Assembly (NCBI GenBank): GCA_009617715.1
Contig: VTFK01000573.1
Location: 1 to 64,000 of the forward strand
Direction of reading: 5' to 3'
Length of the DNA stretch: 64,000 bases
Origin: Plectrocnemia conspersa
Lineage: Eukaryota > Arthropoda > Insecta > Trichoptera > Polycentropodidae
Positions 36,887-48,884 of the stretch are shown piece after piece (positions within the stretch are counted from its first letter, which is position 1; the number at the start of each line of letters is the position of its first letter). The notes under the pieces were generated by a model, which saw only the letters and a list, made by a program, of their open reading frames with translations, was not told the DNA's origin and ran no database searches. A program made the position numbers and the translations under genes.

Positions 36887-37440
36887 AATCTAATCAATAT
36901 TTTATTTTGTAACAACACTTTTCAATAATATTTTTTTTATTTGTGAAGAAAATTATATGTTTTAACCATTAAAGATTGTGACATGTACTATTAATTCATT
37001 GAAATATATAAAAACACACTTCACAATCGTAATTGTGCAAGTTGTTTAATAAGTTTTTATGCTATTAACTAATATACAATGATTTTTTTGTAAAAAAAAT
37101 CATTACAATATATATAATATACAATTAACAGTTAAATAAACATTACAATTTAAATATCCAAGGTATTTTTTTTCATATTATCAGTTTTAAAAAATATGTT
37201 TTAATAAAGGTTCACTAACACACAAAAAATGTAAAACGAAAGAAACACTGATTATGAAACACAAATGTAAAAAAACTAGCACATATAACAATATAAATAT
37301 AATCGGCGATTATTCAATCTTATCCTCAGTATCAATTGATTATCTCTTAAGACAGTTATCACGCACAAGCATATTATAAAGTTACACCCTTAATCTATAC
37401 ACCATAATAGTACATATTATTTACAATTATCAATTTTTAG

Positions 37441-38214
37441 ATGATCTCTAAAGGCATTGTTTTATTATTGACTTTCGCCACACATGCTTTAGTAAGCACC
37501 CAAATTATTGAGTTCGGCGGTACATGTCCTACTGTGACACCCAAGCAGAATTTTAATGGCTCAATGGTAAATTTGAATCAAAACTATCACAATAACAATT
37601 TATGCCAATACAAAATAATTTTAGTTTACTGGTAAATGGTATGAAATCGAAAGAACTCTAGCTTTGTACGATATAGTTGGAAAATGTATCACGTGGACCT
37701 TTAATAAAGGTTCTTCATCCTTCACCGTAGTTCAAAACACTTCAAACGAATTGTAAGTATATTTAAAGATAATTGTTTTAATTATTTAATTAATTTATTA
37801 CAAATTTCAGTACTCAAGTCGAAACAACGAGCAGTATAATATTGACCCATACTGGAGCTACCAATGTAGCATCTTTCGACGCCGACATAAGAAGTTCTTC
37901 GTTATTTTTTGATTTAAAAATACCATATTTCATAATAGACACAGATTATACGTCTTACGCAGCTGCTTATTCTTGCGTGGATTATGTCTTTTTTAAATTA
38001 AGTAAAAAAATATTCTGAAATTCTATTATTGCATCATGAATTGTACTTCATAAATATTTTTTCTTTATTTTTAGAATCTGTCTCCATATTGGCAAGATCG
38101 AGATTTGTTTTCGGTGATGAACTTAAAAATGCTCACAAGGCATTGGATATGAATAAAATCGACAGAAATAGCACGTTTTTAGTCGATCAGTTGCTATGTT
38201 CACTGTTTCATTGA
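37441..38214 (+). CDS. Secreted lipocalin, 194 aa (second gene of duplicated pair, copy 2)
   Basis: Exons 37441-37566, 37625-37752, 37811-38001 and 38075-38214 (phases 0, 2, 1) encode 194 aa. Exon 1 is identical to 31724-31849, and exon 2 differs by only about two bases (FTGKWYEIERTLALY instead of FAGKWYE...). Exon 3 has SSSLFFDLKIPYFIIDTDY, where copy 1 has TSLTFFDIRIPYFIIDTDY. Exon 4 ends VDQLLCSLFH. The promoter with its GATA-type words and TATTATAAAG (37373-37382) is conserved. All splice sites are intact. Confidence 0.92.
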
Positions 38215-38219
38215 AACAA

Positions 38220-40055
38220 TCAAATATATTGATTTTTATTAAACGTATTGATTAACGCTTTTTATATTTGATATTTTTTTATTTTTTTAATGCAACTTTT
38301 AGATGAAAAAACTATTAAATTACAATTTCATTTAGAGTTTTTACAATGTCTTATCTTAAAAGTGTCGTGTAGTTTTTCTAAAGGTCTTAACCATTTTAAA
38401 CAAAACAGCGTGAGAACTTACTTAATACAAAGCAATGAAAATTGGCAATTATAAAAAAACATACATAAAGAGTCTATAATAATCACATTTTTTACATGCT
38501 GTCAATTATAAATTATTTTATTAAATATATAATTAGGTGTACAATTGTATATATTTATAATATTAATAATTTTCAAATATGTATAATAAATAATACACAA
38601 ATAATATTTTTTTGTTTATTTATTTTTTGAGTCATAAACACTAATAGATTTTTTGTTTATTACATTTGCACAGAAAGGATGTTTCAGAAAATGAAGAACA
38701 AATCATCAGTAAATCTAAACCGTTACGCAAACGCCACTCAAACACTGCTTATTCGAGCGAGTAATGAAATTTACAAAATCCATTGTTGCTGGTTTCATGC
38801 AAATTAAGACAAATTCACCTGTAAAAATAGATTTCAATTCCGCAATAATTTATTCAGACTAGTAGAAATGTCAAGGTACTTGTTAATTTATATAATATTT
38901 ACAGTCTATAACAACTCTTTAGTGAGAAAATAATTATTATTATCAACCTCAGCTATTAATAATAATTATTACTAATATTAAGCAAGTGTTTTGTATAGTC
39001 ATTTAAACTCACAAAACAAAGACTATTTTCCGTGACCATGAAAACGCTGTTAATTGTGTAAGTAGCGTTACAAAATTATATAATACCACGTATTTTTTTT
39101 CGCTGATATAAAAAAATCGCTTTCGTTTCGTGATATTTACTGAAATTATTAATTTTGCTTCTAACTTGTAATACACTAAAACTAAGCTTAAGCTTCGTGT
39201 CCATTGAAGTTTACGCCAAATCGATACATTTAAAGTCTGATAAAGTAGCCAATCGACTTCCACTTCTATCGTCAGATATGTTTTAGCCAAGCAATCACAT
39301 TTAATTCTCTAAAATTAATTAAACAATTTACTAAAAATAAACCAAACGTTCTCCTGCTTTAAACCAACAAAACATTTACTATTATTTATCCTCATATTGT
39401 CCTTCTTTGTCTTTTTCGAATAAACATGTTCCAAATTGACTTTTTTAGCTCCTGCAGCATCCCTAAATAAACAACAATTTATGAAATAACCTTTGTTTCC
39501 TTTACTTCAACATAAAATCACCGAGGTAAGTTCTAATCCAACTTCCCTGATTTAAACATTTCAGAAAGGAACTACGTTACCAAATCTACCAATATACATA
39601 CGTCAGAATAAGATCCGTTTTATACAAAAGCAAAGAGTCCAGTTCCACCCAAAATCGTGAGCATTAGTCAAATTATTGCAAGGCAGTTTTGCTCATTTCT
39701 CATGGCTATTTAAGCCAGACCACTACCATACTTCATAACTTCTGCCAGAAATCCCACTAGAACTTTTGTCAACACTTCCCACCTAGAACCACAGTACCAC
39801 CACTTCGCTTGCGAGTTGGAATAGCGAGAGATGTGACTTGCAGTACTATAGCAATAACGTTAATATTTTAAACTGCTGTGATTTAAAAAATATTTAATAA
39901 AAGCTTCGTTATTAATCAAATAAATTCTCAAACAAACAAAATTTTAATGGCACTAATGACAGCACATATATAATATATTACATAATTTGTAACGCCGTAT
40001 TTCATCGGTTTGTAGTTTATACATAAAAATATACACTTATGAGTTGCGCACAAAG
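38220..40055. other. AT-rich intergenic DNA
   Basis: No gene recognised. About 39340-39800 is somewhat richer in C, but all frames there are broken and resemble nothing I know. Confidence 0.55.
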
Positions 40056-40064
40056 TTATCTATA

Positions 40065-40205
40065 TTATAAAACATAAAATACATGTATCAGTCTGTCTTT
40101 TGCAAGAACTCCTCCCAAACGGGTAACAGTAGTGACATGACATTTGCACATGTTATTTAGCTTTCATTTATAATTCAACTAGGCTATTTTTAACTTGCAA
40201 CTTTT
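40065..40205. repeat. Dispersed repeat copy (pair with about 42430-42565)
   Basis: CTGTCTTTTGCAAGAACTCC, TCCCAAACGGGTAACAGTAG, a TTGCACATGTTAT-like word and GCTATTTTTAACTT recur in the same order near 42450-42565. It is an interspersed element of unknown class. Confidence 0.65.
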
Positions 40206-40209
40206 ATAT

Positions 40210-41345
40210 GAAACTGTTTAAGAAACGAATTGCTGATTGCAATAAGTTAATGCTATAATTATGTAATAACAAGAACAATGAATAGAGAATGAGTTTAAAT
40301 CTATCACTAAAGCTAGTTATAAACTGAAGATAAATTGTAATAGGCTACACAAAATATCAGAAAATATTTTACTATTTAATCAACACATATATGTATGTTG
40401 CAATCTAACTCACATATTCAAATATTTTATGCAAATAAGATAAATTATATTTCTTAAAAAAAAAAATTCTAGAATTGTAAATGCAAATAATAAAATCTTA
40501 ATATTACTTTTTATATTACATAAAATATTATGCAGTTAAAAATATCAATAAAAAAATATAGTTGTGAACTTATTTTATCCATGACTTTAATATAAATAAA
40601 TACTTCCGAAAATACGAGATATAATTAAATATGTTACTACGAGCTAATAGTAGATTTAACATTTTCTAACTCTTTAAAATTTCAAAGTTTGCGATATAAC
40701 AGAACAGTTACTCGTCGAGTTAAGATGTGAGATATGATCGTTTCTGATGCTTTTATTACTTCTCATTCCACTGTGACGTTATGCATTTATAATTTGACAG
40801 CGTATAAAGTTTTTTACGATTTTTCTTTATTATATAATTATTACCGGTGAATGTTTATCATATCAAAGCCAGGAAGAAAAAAACTAATGGACTTCAAATG
40901 TCGTGATATTAAAGCAAAGTAGGGTGTGAATTATTTTGATGACAAAACATTATGTTAATTGTGAGTTGATCTGTATTATAATAATATAATATATACGTCA
41001 ATATTACCAGATTCGAAGCGATTCTTACAACTCGCAGAAAAGCAACGATCAAAAAAATTTTGTAAAGCTTAAAACGGATTTTTTTCGCGAAAATAAGAAA
41101 TGAAAATGAGGCTTTAACTGAAGTTGGTTAATGTGTAGCTTATTCATAAATTATTTAAAAAAAAGTCATTTACTGATTTAAGAAATGTGTCTCAATAAAA
41201 TCAGCCTTTTGGCGAGAAGGATTAAGGCACATTGTAAGTAACATCAATAGGCAATTCAATAGTAAAGCAAATGATTTTATGTGTTTTATTTTAACTTCAC
41301 TTCATGGTTTTCAAAAAATTTTGCCTGAAAAAAAAATTTCTATCT
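40210..41345. other. AT-rich intergenic DNA
   Basis: No gene recognised. The right end may include more of the mariner relic, but I could not align it. Confidence 0.5.
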
Positions 41346-41349
41346 ATCT

Positions 41350-41625
41350 ACATCTATCTTACTTTCCGGATTTAGCATTATGATACTTTTAGCGGTCCCC
41401 AAAAATAAAAACCGTGTTAAAAGGAAAACGTTTTGCAACCATTCCTGATATTGCGAGGGCCACGACGAAGCAACTGAAGGCCCTTCCAATTATGGAATCA
41501 GCGTTAGGATAATTGCATCGCTAGCCAAGGAGAGTACTATGAAGGAGATTAATTCAAATTTGCTTATTACTTTGTTCGTAATAAATTTATTCACCGTACT
41601 TTTTGATTACACCATTTATATATAT
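41350..41625 (+). mobile_element. Decayed mariner-like transposase, C-terminal part
   Basis: One frame reads YFPDLAL, then after stops VLKGKRFATIPDIARATTKQ and LKALP. This corresponds to the mariner YSPDLAPxD catalytic block and the downstream L-K-G-K-R-F...L-K-A-I-P region. The block's final Asp position is replaced by a stop, and several more stops follow. The end reads FTVLFDYTIYI, resembling mariner 3' tails. The element is dead and abuts a SINE. Confidence 0.7.
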
Positions 41626-41650
41626 ATAAGCCACCATAACGCATTAAAGA

Positions 41651-41945
41651 TGGAATAGCGTAGTCCGTTACGTCTCAGACTAGTTACTCTGAAGTTGTGG
41701 GTTCGAGCCCCGGCAGTGGCACCTGAATTTTTATTTATAAAAATGCGTTATTAATACTAAAAAAAACTGGCCCAAGCTGTAGTGACATCTACTGGTTATA
41801 AATTATATTACACATAATAATTTATAATTAATCGATTCGCAAACTTTGTAGGTGCTCATTATATCTGATTGTCTGACTCAATTGGTACAGATTTATCCCG
41901 TTTTAACGCATTCTTACAATGGAAGATTTAATAAAAATAAATAAA
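41651..41945 (+). mobile_element. tRNA-derived SINE, copy 2
   Basis: A-box-like GGAATAGCGTAGTCCGTTAC, an anticodon-arm-like CAGACTAGTTACTCTG (stem CAGA/TCTG), and the B box GGTTCGAGCCCCGGC at about 41700-41714. A body with CTCAATTGGTACAGATTTATC follows, and the tail is AATAAAAATAAATAAA. The head is closest to tRNA-Lys in the arm and T-loop words. Confidence 0.8.
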
Positions 41946-41949
41946 TTGA

Positions 41950-43795
41950 AGAAACCTGTTAAAAATAAATGTAGCCAAAATGATCAAAAACGTTTGATAT
42001 TAAATTAGATATTCAAACAAATAAGCTACTACCGTATAAATACAAACAATCAGCTAAATATAAGGTTATGTTGAATGAATTTAAATGAAATACTATTTTC
42101 AATCATCTATATGACAAAAAGGCAATCCATAGACTATACGGAGACAAACTTTTTTATTAAATTTTCATTAATAAATAACACTTAAAGAAAGAGTCTTAGC
42201 TTGAAAACAACTCAATCTCATTCATTCAATAAAATTTATGAGTAAAATATTTTTTTTAATTTGCTTCGCGACATAATATTATTTTTATTCTATTTTTTTA
42301 TAATATAGCAATTTATTATAAAAAAACTTTGTTTCAAATTACACAGTATATAAATAAAATATCCTAATGTTATGTTGTTTGAATAATTGTATTTTGTCTT
42401 TGTCTTGTTATTGATTTTTAAAAAAGTGTTATTCCCAAACAGAAAATATATGTGTTTCTGTCTGTCACAGGAACGCCTCCCAAACGGTGAATAGTAGCGA
42501 CGTGATAATCGCACATATCATTCTGTTATACCATTTTTAGGTCAAACGTGCTATTTTTAACTTTCATAGTAAAAAATAAGGAATGAGGTTAAGCATACCC
42601 AGGGCGAGGGTATAATATGGTATGAAATATGCTGGCTTTAATCCATTTTACAAAAGAAATTAAATTCTAAATATGTTGCACTTATTAAAAAATATTGATT
42701 GCGACCTCCAGATGAAATAAAGCCCGGCATAGAAAGTGATAAGAAAAGAGATAAGAGAAACTTTTCGCAAAAAATGTGCCACAAACCTTCGGGGCATTAT
42801 TATGTATCGTGTAAAAAATATTTTCGACATTGAAAAGAAAATCAAAAAGTGTAATTCACTATTATGACGTACAATATACGATCTACGCAAAAAGAAGAAA
42901 AATTAGCTTTTGCAAAAAATGGAGAATACGAAAATAAATAGTTATAAGTCCACGGAAATTGATTTGAATATTGATCACATCGAAAACATCCGATGGCTGT
43001 ATTACAAAGTACAACATTTAGGATGCGAGTGATATAAAAACAAATTCGCATTATTGCAATTCCTCAATAAATTAATATTAATTAATTATAGAAAAACAAT
43101 ACAGGGACTAACTAGCATTTTACATTATTTTAAATATGGTTTAAAGCACACGTTTATGATAGAAATAAATTAAATGGTCATTTACTTAATTAATAAGCTT
43201 ATACTCTATTTAATTAAATCAACTATATAAGTATTTAATCAAAATAAAAATTCAGAAATATTTACTATAAACTTGAATTGACAACACTAGTTTAAATGGC
43301 AATACTGATAAAATAAGTAGAAATTAATTTTTTACGTAAGTAAGAGGTAAGATCTGCTGAAATTTCAGTATCATGACACATGTCTGTCAGTCAAGCAAGT
43401 GTACAAATGGACTAGAAAATTAAAAAACAGTGTTCTGTATCAAAATAAAAATTCAAGCGCACAACTATGTCTTAAATTCACTTTAGGGATGAACGAGCTT
43501 TGCGCACAATTTTTTTTACAAGCAAAAAAATTATATATTTTTTTCAACACGAATATAATATTAAATGCATAATAATATGTTAAATATACAACGTTAATAA
43601 ATATTTTATTTAAAAATAGTCACATATTCAACATGAAACATGGTTATTTAACTAGGATATTGATCATTTTTAATTTTAAATTAAATTATATTTTCTTCAG
43701 TTTATTATTAAATATTTTAAATATAGTGTAAATGTCTAATTCATGCCTGAATATATAAAAAAATGGTATGCGAACAAAAACTGCGGAATGTCATA
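41950..43795. other. Intergenic DNA with a dispersed repeat
   Basis: About 42430-42565 is the second copy of the repeat at 40065. Frames at 42660-43051 are not recognised as genes. Confidence 0.5.
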
Positions 43796-43900
43796 AATAT
43801 ATATAACCGCATTAATATAATTCATTACTTTATATTACCAAATATATCCAGCAGTGATAACACCAACAGCAAAAAATATTTAATATAGGATTTTAACAAA

Positions 43901-44700
43901 ATGAAGAGCCTCTTCCTTTTGTTGTCTTCCTTGTTAGTAACAGTTTTTATAACTAATGCGCAAAAAATAGAATTTGTTGGTGGATGTCCAATTGTGGTTC
44001 CTAAGCAGGACTTTAATGGAAGTCTGGTACTTATGATATTTTTTATATATGTATTTATATCACACTATATTTTCAACATACTTCATCCAGTTCACCGGTA
44101 AATGGTACGAGGCAGCTAGATACATCAGCTGGTATGATCCTGTAGGACATTGCAACACCAAAAGTGTAACAGGAGGACCGACGAAATTTGACGTCACATT
44201 GACATCTTATAATCTAGCGTAATTATTTTCTTAATTAATAAAAATACCATTTTTTTCAATTTTTTTAAAGTTGTAAATTTTATATGATTTCAGAAATAAC
44301 AATCTTCCTCAACTTATGACATTTAATTTGAAAAATAGCGGCAACGCATCGATAGCACAATTTTCAGCAAAATTCAGTCTTGTTACAGTGCCATTTGGAC
44401 CAAAGTTTCCATATGTAATCTTAGAAACTGATTATAATAAATATGCTGTGGCACATGCGTGCATAGACTTTAAATTCATGAGATTAAGTAATATATTTAT
44501 ATAATAATTTATGATTTATAAATATGGTTTGAAACTTAACTAAATTATAATATTCTTTAGGATTTGCTTGGATTTACACAAGGGCGAAGATTCCGTTTGG
44601 ATTTGAAATGAAAACTGCTTATAATGTCCTTGATGCTAAAAATATCAACAGGACAGGACTCTGGCCAACTGATCAATTGTTCTGTCCTCCTTTCCATTAA
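43901..44700 (+). CDS. Secreted lipocalin, 195 aa
   Basis: Exons 43901-44026, 44091-44218, 44294-44487 and 44561-44700 (phases 0, 2, 1) encode 195 aa. The signal peptide MKSLFLLLSSLLVTVFITNA precedes QKIEFVGGCP. Exon 2 opens FTGKWYEAARYISWY. Exon 3, the longest in the array at 194 nt, carries VILETDYNKYAVAHAC with Glu in place of the Asp before TDY. Exon 4 ends TDQLFCPPFH. AATAAA lies at 44733-44738. By exon 1 length and the EFxGxCPxVxPKQxFNGS pattern it is closest to the 194-aa pair at 31.7 and 37.4 kb. Confidence 0.92.
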
Positions 44701-44739
44701 TGTAAACTATTTATATCCATAGCTACGTATATAATAAAC

Positions 44740-45700
44740 ATGTATTATTAGATACCAAATTTTCAGTTGTTAGTAAATTATATATAATTTATAAAAATAT
44801 GGGTATTGATTTGGAAATAAATTATTTATCACATTCATACGTGTTTGATTGCAAGACAGAAAAAATGCTTACTTATTTTGTGCATATGAGTTACCAAATG
44901 CAACTTCAAACTTGGAGAAAAAACCATTAAAATCTGTGACAGTGACACTTTTTTACATTATCGCATAGATTAATGCTCACTTTTTTATAAAAAAAAATAT
45001 TAAAATCACAAACGCATGAAAACGTAATTAACATAATATCATTGACGTATTTTATTTTAGTGATAATTGGCAATTCTATTCTAGTAAATAAATAAGCGTA
45101 GGGTCTGTATTAATTTTTAATTTATATTAATTATGTAATAATATAAATTATTAATTTAGATATTTGGAATAGAATCACACCAAGATTATATTTTAATTAT
45201 AATTGATTTACATACTAAAATTTTGATTTTAAAGCATTTGTAATTGCATTATTTAAATTGTTTATAAAACATATATTTCGTCGTACATTTTTAATAAAAT
45301 ATACTATCGTTTTATGCATCATAAGTCAAAGGTTTATCATTAATCTAAGCAATTAAAATAATATGGTACGATGGCAGTATTTTATTTGGCGTTCACTGCA
45401 CCTTATTTTTACAAACCAAAAATATTTACCAAATATCATTGGCAAGAACTTGCGAGAGATAAATCAAAAGTTTTGTTTCCACGATACATATATTTCTAGA
45501 AACAAAATACTTTGTAAAAGCTATTGTTTAATTTAATATTTGCTGATTGTTTAACGATCTATTAATTATCAAACATAACCTTTCTGGATTGCTAAAATCC
45601 AGGAGTAAGATGATAATATGAACTAGCGAAGCATTAAACCCAAAAGAAGCATTAAAATCAACGTAAAAGCTATTGAAGAGACAATCTTTAAACACCGGAC
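44740..45700. other. AT-rich intergenic DNA
   Basis: Nothing recognised on either strand. Confidence 0.55.
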
Positions 45701-45709
45701 GAAGCAATT

Positions 45710-46495
45710 CACTACGCTTAATGATCACGGACTTCCTCCCGAGCAAACACATGCTAATAGTTCTTTGGAGATCGAAAAATAATAACCTTTTATTTATATA
45801 GTATCTAATGTGTTTTGAAGTTGCTAAACCATAATCTTTTACTTGTTAATCTATTTTTTGTGGATGTTTGTATTGACAAAAATCACCCTTGAATGTGTTT
45901 TTTTTTCTTTTCAATATATATTTATATTGCTTGCAACAAGCGGTAAACTTATAGGTCGATAGCTCAAAGAAATTGTAAGGTCCGTACCCGGTTTTCTATT
46001 AACTATTATGTCAGTTTGCTTTCACGCGGATGAAAAATATAGACAAGCAAGTGACTAATTTATAATATTTAGAAAAGAATCGATGGCAATCTAGTTTTTA
46101 AACTACTTTGTTGCAAATAAACCATTTATTTTAAATTGATACTTGATATTTATTACGGAATACTGTGTAAATCCCTTCATATGTTTAATGAACTCGGACT
46201 CCCTCCCGAGCAAGCACATGTTCATAGTCTTATAGACATTGTGAAAGCAATTACTTTTTATTTATAATTTTCATTGAATATTCAGTACAGAATACTGTGT
46301 AAATCACTTAATATGCTTAATGAACACGGACTTCCTCCCGAGCAAGCACATGCTAGTAACCATTTTGACATCGTGCAAATAATAATAACCTTTTATTTAT
46401 AATTTTCATTGAATATTCAGTACGGAATACTGTGTAAATCGCTTAATATGCTTAATGAAAACGTACTCTTGAGCAAGCTTATGTCTAGTATATGA
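45710..46495. repeat. Tandem repeats of about 132 bp with a repeated short open frame
   Basis: Units with TACTGTGTAAATC begin near 46161, 46293 and 46427, and a related partial unit lies at 45716-45760. Each of the first three contains a short plus frame with GLPPEQ(A/T)HA-like residues ending in TAA. The stretch 45779-46100 between the partial and full units is the dispersed repeat also found at 310-465. This looks like a decayed mobile element with tandem ends; no full protein was recognised. Confidence 0.7.
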
Positions 46496-46737
46496 ATAAG
46501 TAATAAACAGTGCAATAATATTCGTAATGGGATCAAAGCAATATATGTAAATATTCGAATCATTAAACTAAATTATGAACACTGGTAAAATCAGAACATA
46601 ATAAAATTTAATAAAGCTTGATTTAAATTAAAAAACTTCTCGTAACCTATATTTATTTTTATTAGATAAATAAAAATACTTGTGTACAGCCCTGTTAAAT
46701 AATTGTATTAATTTGTAGTTATTTTCCTCATCACACC

Positions 46738-46771
46738 TATATAAAGGTATCAGCAGTATATTAGCATCAGT
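46738..46771 (+). promoter_or_regulatory. Core promoter (TATA box and initiator) of the lipocalin at 46861
   Basis: TATATAAAGGTATCAGCAG at 46738 and a TCAGT initiator at 46767-46771, 29 bp apart. The gene at 50298 has a near-copy of this core (TATATAAAGGTATCAACAA). Confidence 0.7.
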
Positions 46772-46860
46772 ATTACATAACAATTTACATATACATATAC
46801 TTACAAGACATTAAAGATTCATAGAAAAATTGTATATTTTGGAAGCCACTCCTAAGCAAA

Positions 46861-47620
46861 ATGATCAAAAAGATCTCAATATTTCTATTTTCCTTAATTG
46901 CTGTAACTTGCGGCCAAGTGTTAAATTTTGGACCATGTCCTTCAGTTACTACAAAAGCAGGATTTAACGAAAATAGTGTAAGAATTTTAAAATATTTTGT
47001 AATATAAGGATTAAAATTGTGATAATGAAATATGTTCTATAAACAATAGTATGCAGGAAAATGGTACGAAGCCTCTAGGTACTACACATTTTATCAATTA
47101 TTTGGCAAATGCTTTACGGAAACAATATCTGTTGCCAGTGCAGGAACTTTAAATCTGGTGCATAGTCAAAAAGATCTGCTGTAAGATAATAATAAATAAA
47201 AATATCGTACATAATTAAGGCACTTTACACAAATTTATACATTTTTTTTTGTAAATATTTCAGTATCTCTTTTGAAACTACATATCCAGCAACTATGAAA
47301 GCCAAAGACAGTAATGGAAAATATACAATCACAGCACCCATTTTCAATAATTTTCCAATAGCCTTGTCGGTCTTGGACACCGATTACACTTCTTGGGCTG
47401 TCACATATTCCTGCACCGACTTTTTAATTGTGCACATAGGTAATGTATCACATTTTTTTAACATGTTTTTAATATGTAATAATAATCTTTTATGATTTTA
47501 GAATTTGCATTTATTTACACGAGAAATAAATCAGGAACATCATTAACTCAAGCCTTAAATGTATTCGATACTAATAATCTTAACAAAGGTATTCTTATTA
47601 GTACTGATCAGAGTTGTTAA
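46861..47620 (+). CDS. Secreted lipocalin, 180 aa
   Basis: Exons 46861-46977, 47050-47180, 47264-47439 and 47502-47620 (phases 0, 2, 1) encode 180 aa. The signal peptide MIKKISIFLFSLIAVTCG precedes QVLNFGPCPSV. Exon 2 opens YAGKWYEASRYYTFY and is 131 nt, one codon longer than in the other subfamilies. Exon 3 has VLDTDYTSWAVTYSCTD. The C-terminus is short, ending STDQSC with the last cysteine as the final residue. AATAAA is at 47636-47641. It forms a subfamily with 50298-51035 and 52569-53341. Confidence 0.92.
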
Positions 47621-47644
47621 TAATGAATAATGCATAATAAAGTG

Positions 47645-48455
47645 TGTTAAATATATTTATTATAAATTGTCCTTATATTTGTAATTAGTAGTTGAAGCAA
47701 ATAAATAATTTATTAAAAAATGTTTGAATACTCTAAAAAATAATTAAAATATTACCTACCTACACTATTATGTAATCTTCTTTGCTTTAAATAATTTTCT
47801 GCCAACATTCTGGTAGATTTTTGATTAGTCAGTTCTTCATTTCATCACTATAAATAAACCTAATACCACAAAATTCCCATTATATTATTCCTTAAATATT
47901 CCATTAAACACAAATGACCATTCACAAATAAGCAAAAAATTAAAACCAATATTAAAATTAAATAAAAACGAATAATACTGAAAAAGTTGTTTTTCTTACA
48001 ATACTGTCTGTAAGGCTGAAAGAAATTTCTATCTCTTATTGTTGCGCCAATAATATATTTTCAATTTCTTCAATTGATTCCAATGATCCATAGAATTCGT
48101 CGAGCTATTAAATAATCTTCGAATAATTTTTTTCCCCATTTTACATATTTCTGCTTTTAGAGAATCACTAAAGAATTCATTTTTTTTGAGTAATGAAAAA
48201 CAAAAATAAAATTACACCAATATCTGGTTTTATTGATTATATGATTTATCTTTAATAAAAAATCACGTTGAAATTTCATGCTTAGCTCAAAATTGATATT
48301 TTACAATTGTTTAAAAAAAAAATTACGGCCTCTTCGGCTGTTAATAATAACCGTGAAACAATAATCAATAACAGCTGTTTCTACTTTAACAAAATAATAA
48401 TAAAAAAAACATTTTGGTTTATCGTTAAATAAGAATAGCTCTTAGTCCTTTCTCA
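47645..48455. other. AT-rich intergenic DNA
   Basis: No gene recognised between the lipocalin and the flanked fragment. Confidence 0.55.
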
Positions 48456-48551
48456 TTCTGCCGATTCCCATGCGTAATTTATTATTATCAGAGCGGGTTC
48501 TTAAATCACCAAAGCAAGGATAAAACCGCCGGCCGGTCAGAGTAACATAAA
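48456..48551. repeat. Direct repeat flanking a lipocalin fragment, left copy
   Basis: Starts TTCTGCCGATTCCCATGCGT and includes GCGGGTTCTTAAATCACC and AAACCGCCGGCCGGTC. The right copy is at 48787-48883, with only a few mismatches. A more distant relative occurs near 9281. Confidence 0.85.
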
Positions 48552-48552
48552 A

Positions 48553-48788
48553 TCAATTGAAAAATACTTTACGGAAACAATAACTGTTAACAGTACAGGC
48601 GTTTTGAATTTAGTGCATAGCCAAAAGGATCTTCTGTAAAATAATCATAAATAGATTGATATAAAGTAGCTTTCTACATACGTTTTTAAAATATTTTAGT
48701 ATCTCTTATGAAACTACATATCCAGCAACTATGAAAGCCAAAAACGCAAACGGAAAATATACAATATCAGCACCCATTTTCAATAATT
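48553..48788 (+). pseudogene. Lipocalin fragment: end of exon 2, intron 2, start of exon 3
   Basis: The 236 bp match 50530-50761 of the neighbouring 180-aa lipocalin closely. They include the exon 2 tail (FTETITVNSTG-like, with K before Y), intron 2 and the exon 3 start down to the codons for APIFNN. The exon 2 donor reads CTGTAAAA. Both ends are cut abruptly, inside exons, where the direct repeats begin. The intron is kept, so this is a DNA-level copy, not a retrocopy. It cannot encode a lipocalin. Confidence 0.85.
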
Positions 48789-48883
48789 CTACCGATTCCC
48801 ATGCGTTATTTATTATCATCAGAGCGGGTTCTTAAATCACCAAAGCAAGGATAAAACCGCCGGCCGGTCAGAGTAATATAAAA
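48787..48883. repeat. Direct repeat flanking a lipocalin fragment, right copy
   Basis: Nearly identical to 48456-48551, in the same orientation. Confidence 0.85.
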
Positions 48884-48884
48884 T

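Larger units (their letters stand above)
35712..38216. repeat. Two-gene segmental duplication, copy 2
   Basis: Collinear with 29930-32500 from the word TCAAGTCCGTATATATTGAA onward. It ends at the stop codon of the second lipocalin; the hairpin found after copy 1 is absent. Confidence 0.88.

Noticed and set aside
42660..43051. Two overlapping minus-strand frames
   Set aside because: No homology; neighbouring sequence is repeat-derived.
43757..43790. AAATGGTATGCGAAC as an exon 2 remnant (KWYA) upstream of the lipocalin at 43901
   Set aside because: No other lipocalin residues align around it.
46161..46490. CRISPR-like regular repeats
   Set aside because: Units are about 132 bp, diverged and without unique spacers; this is a eukaryotic tandem repeat.
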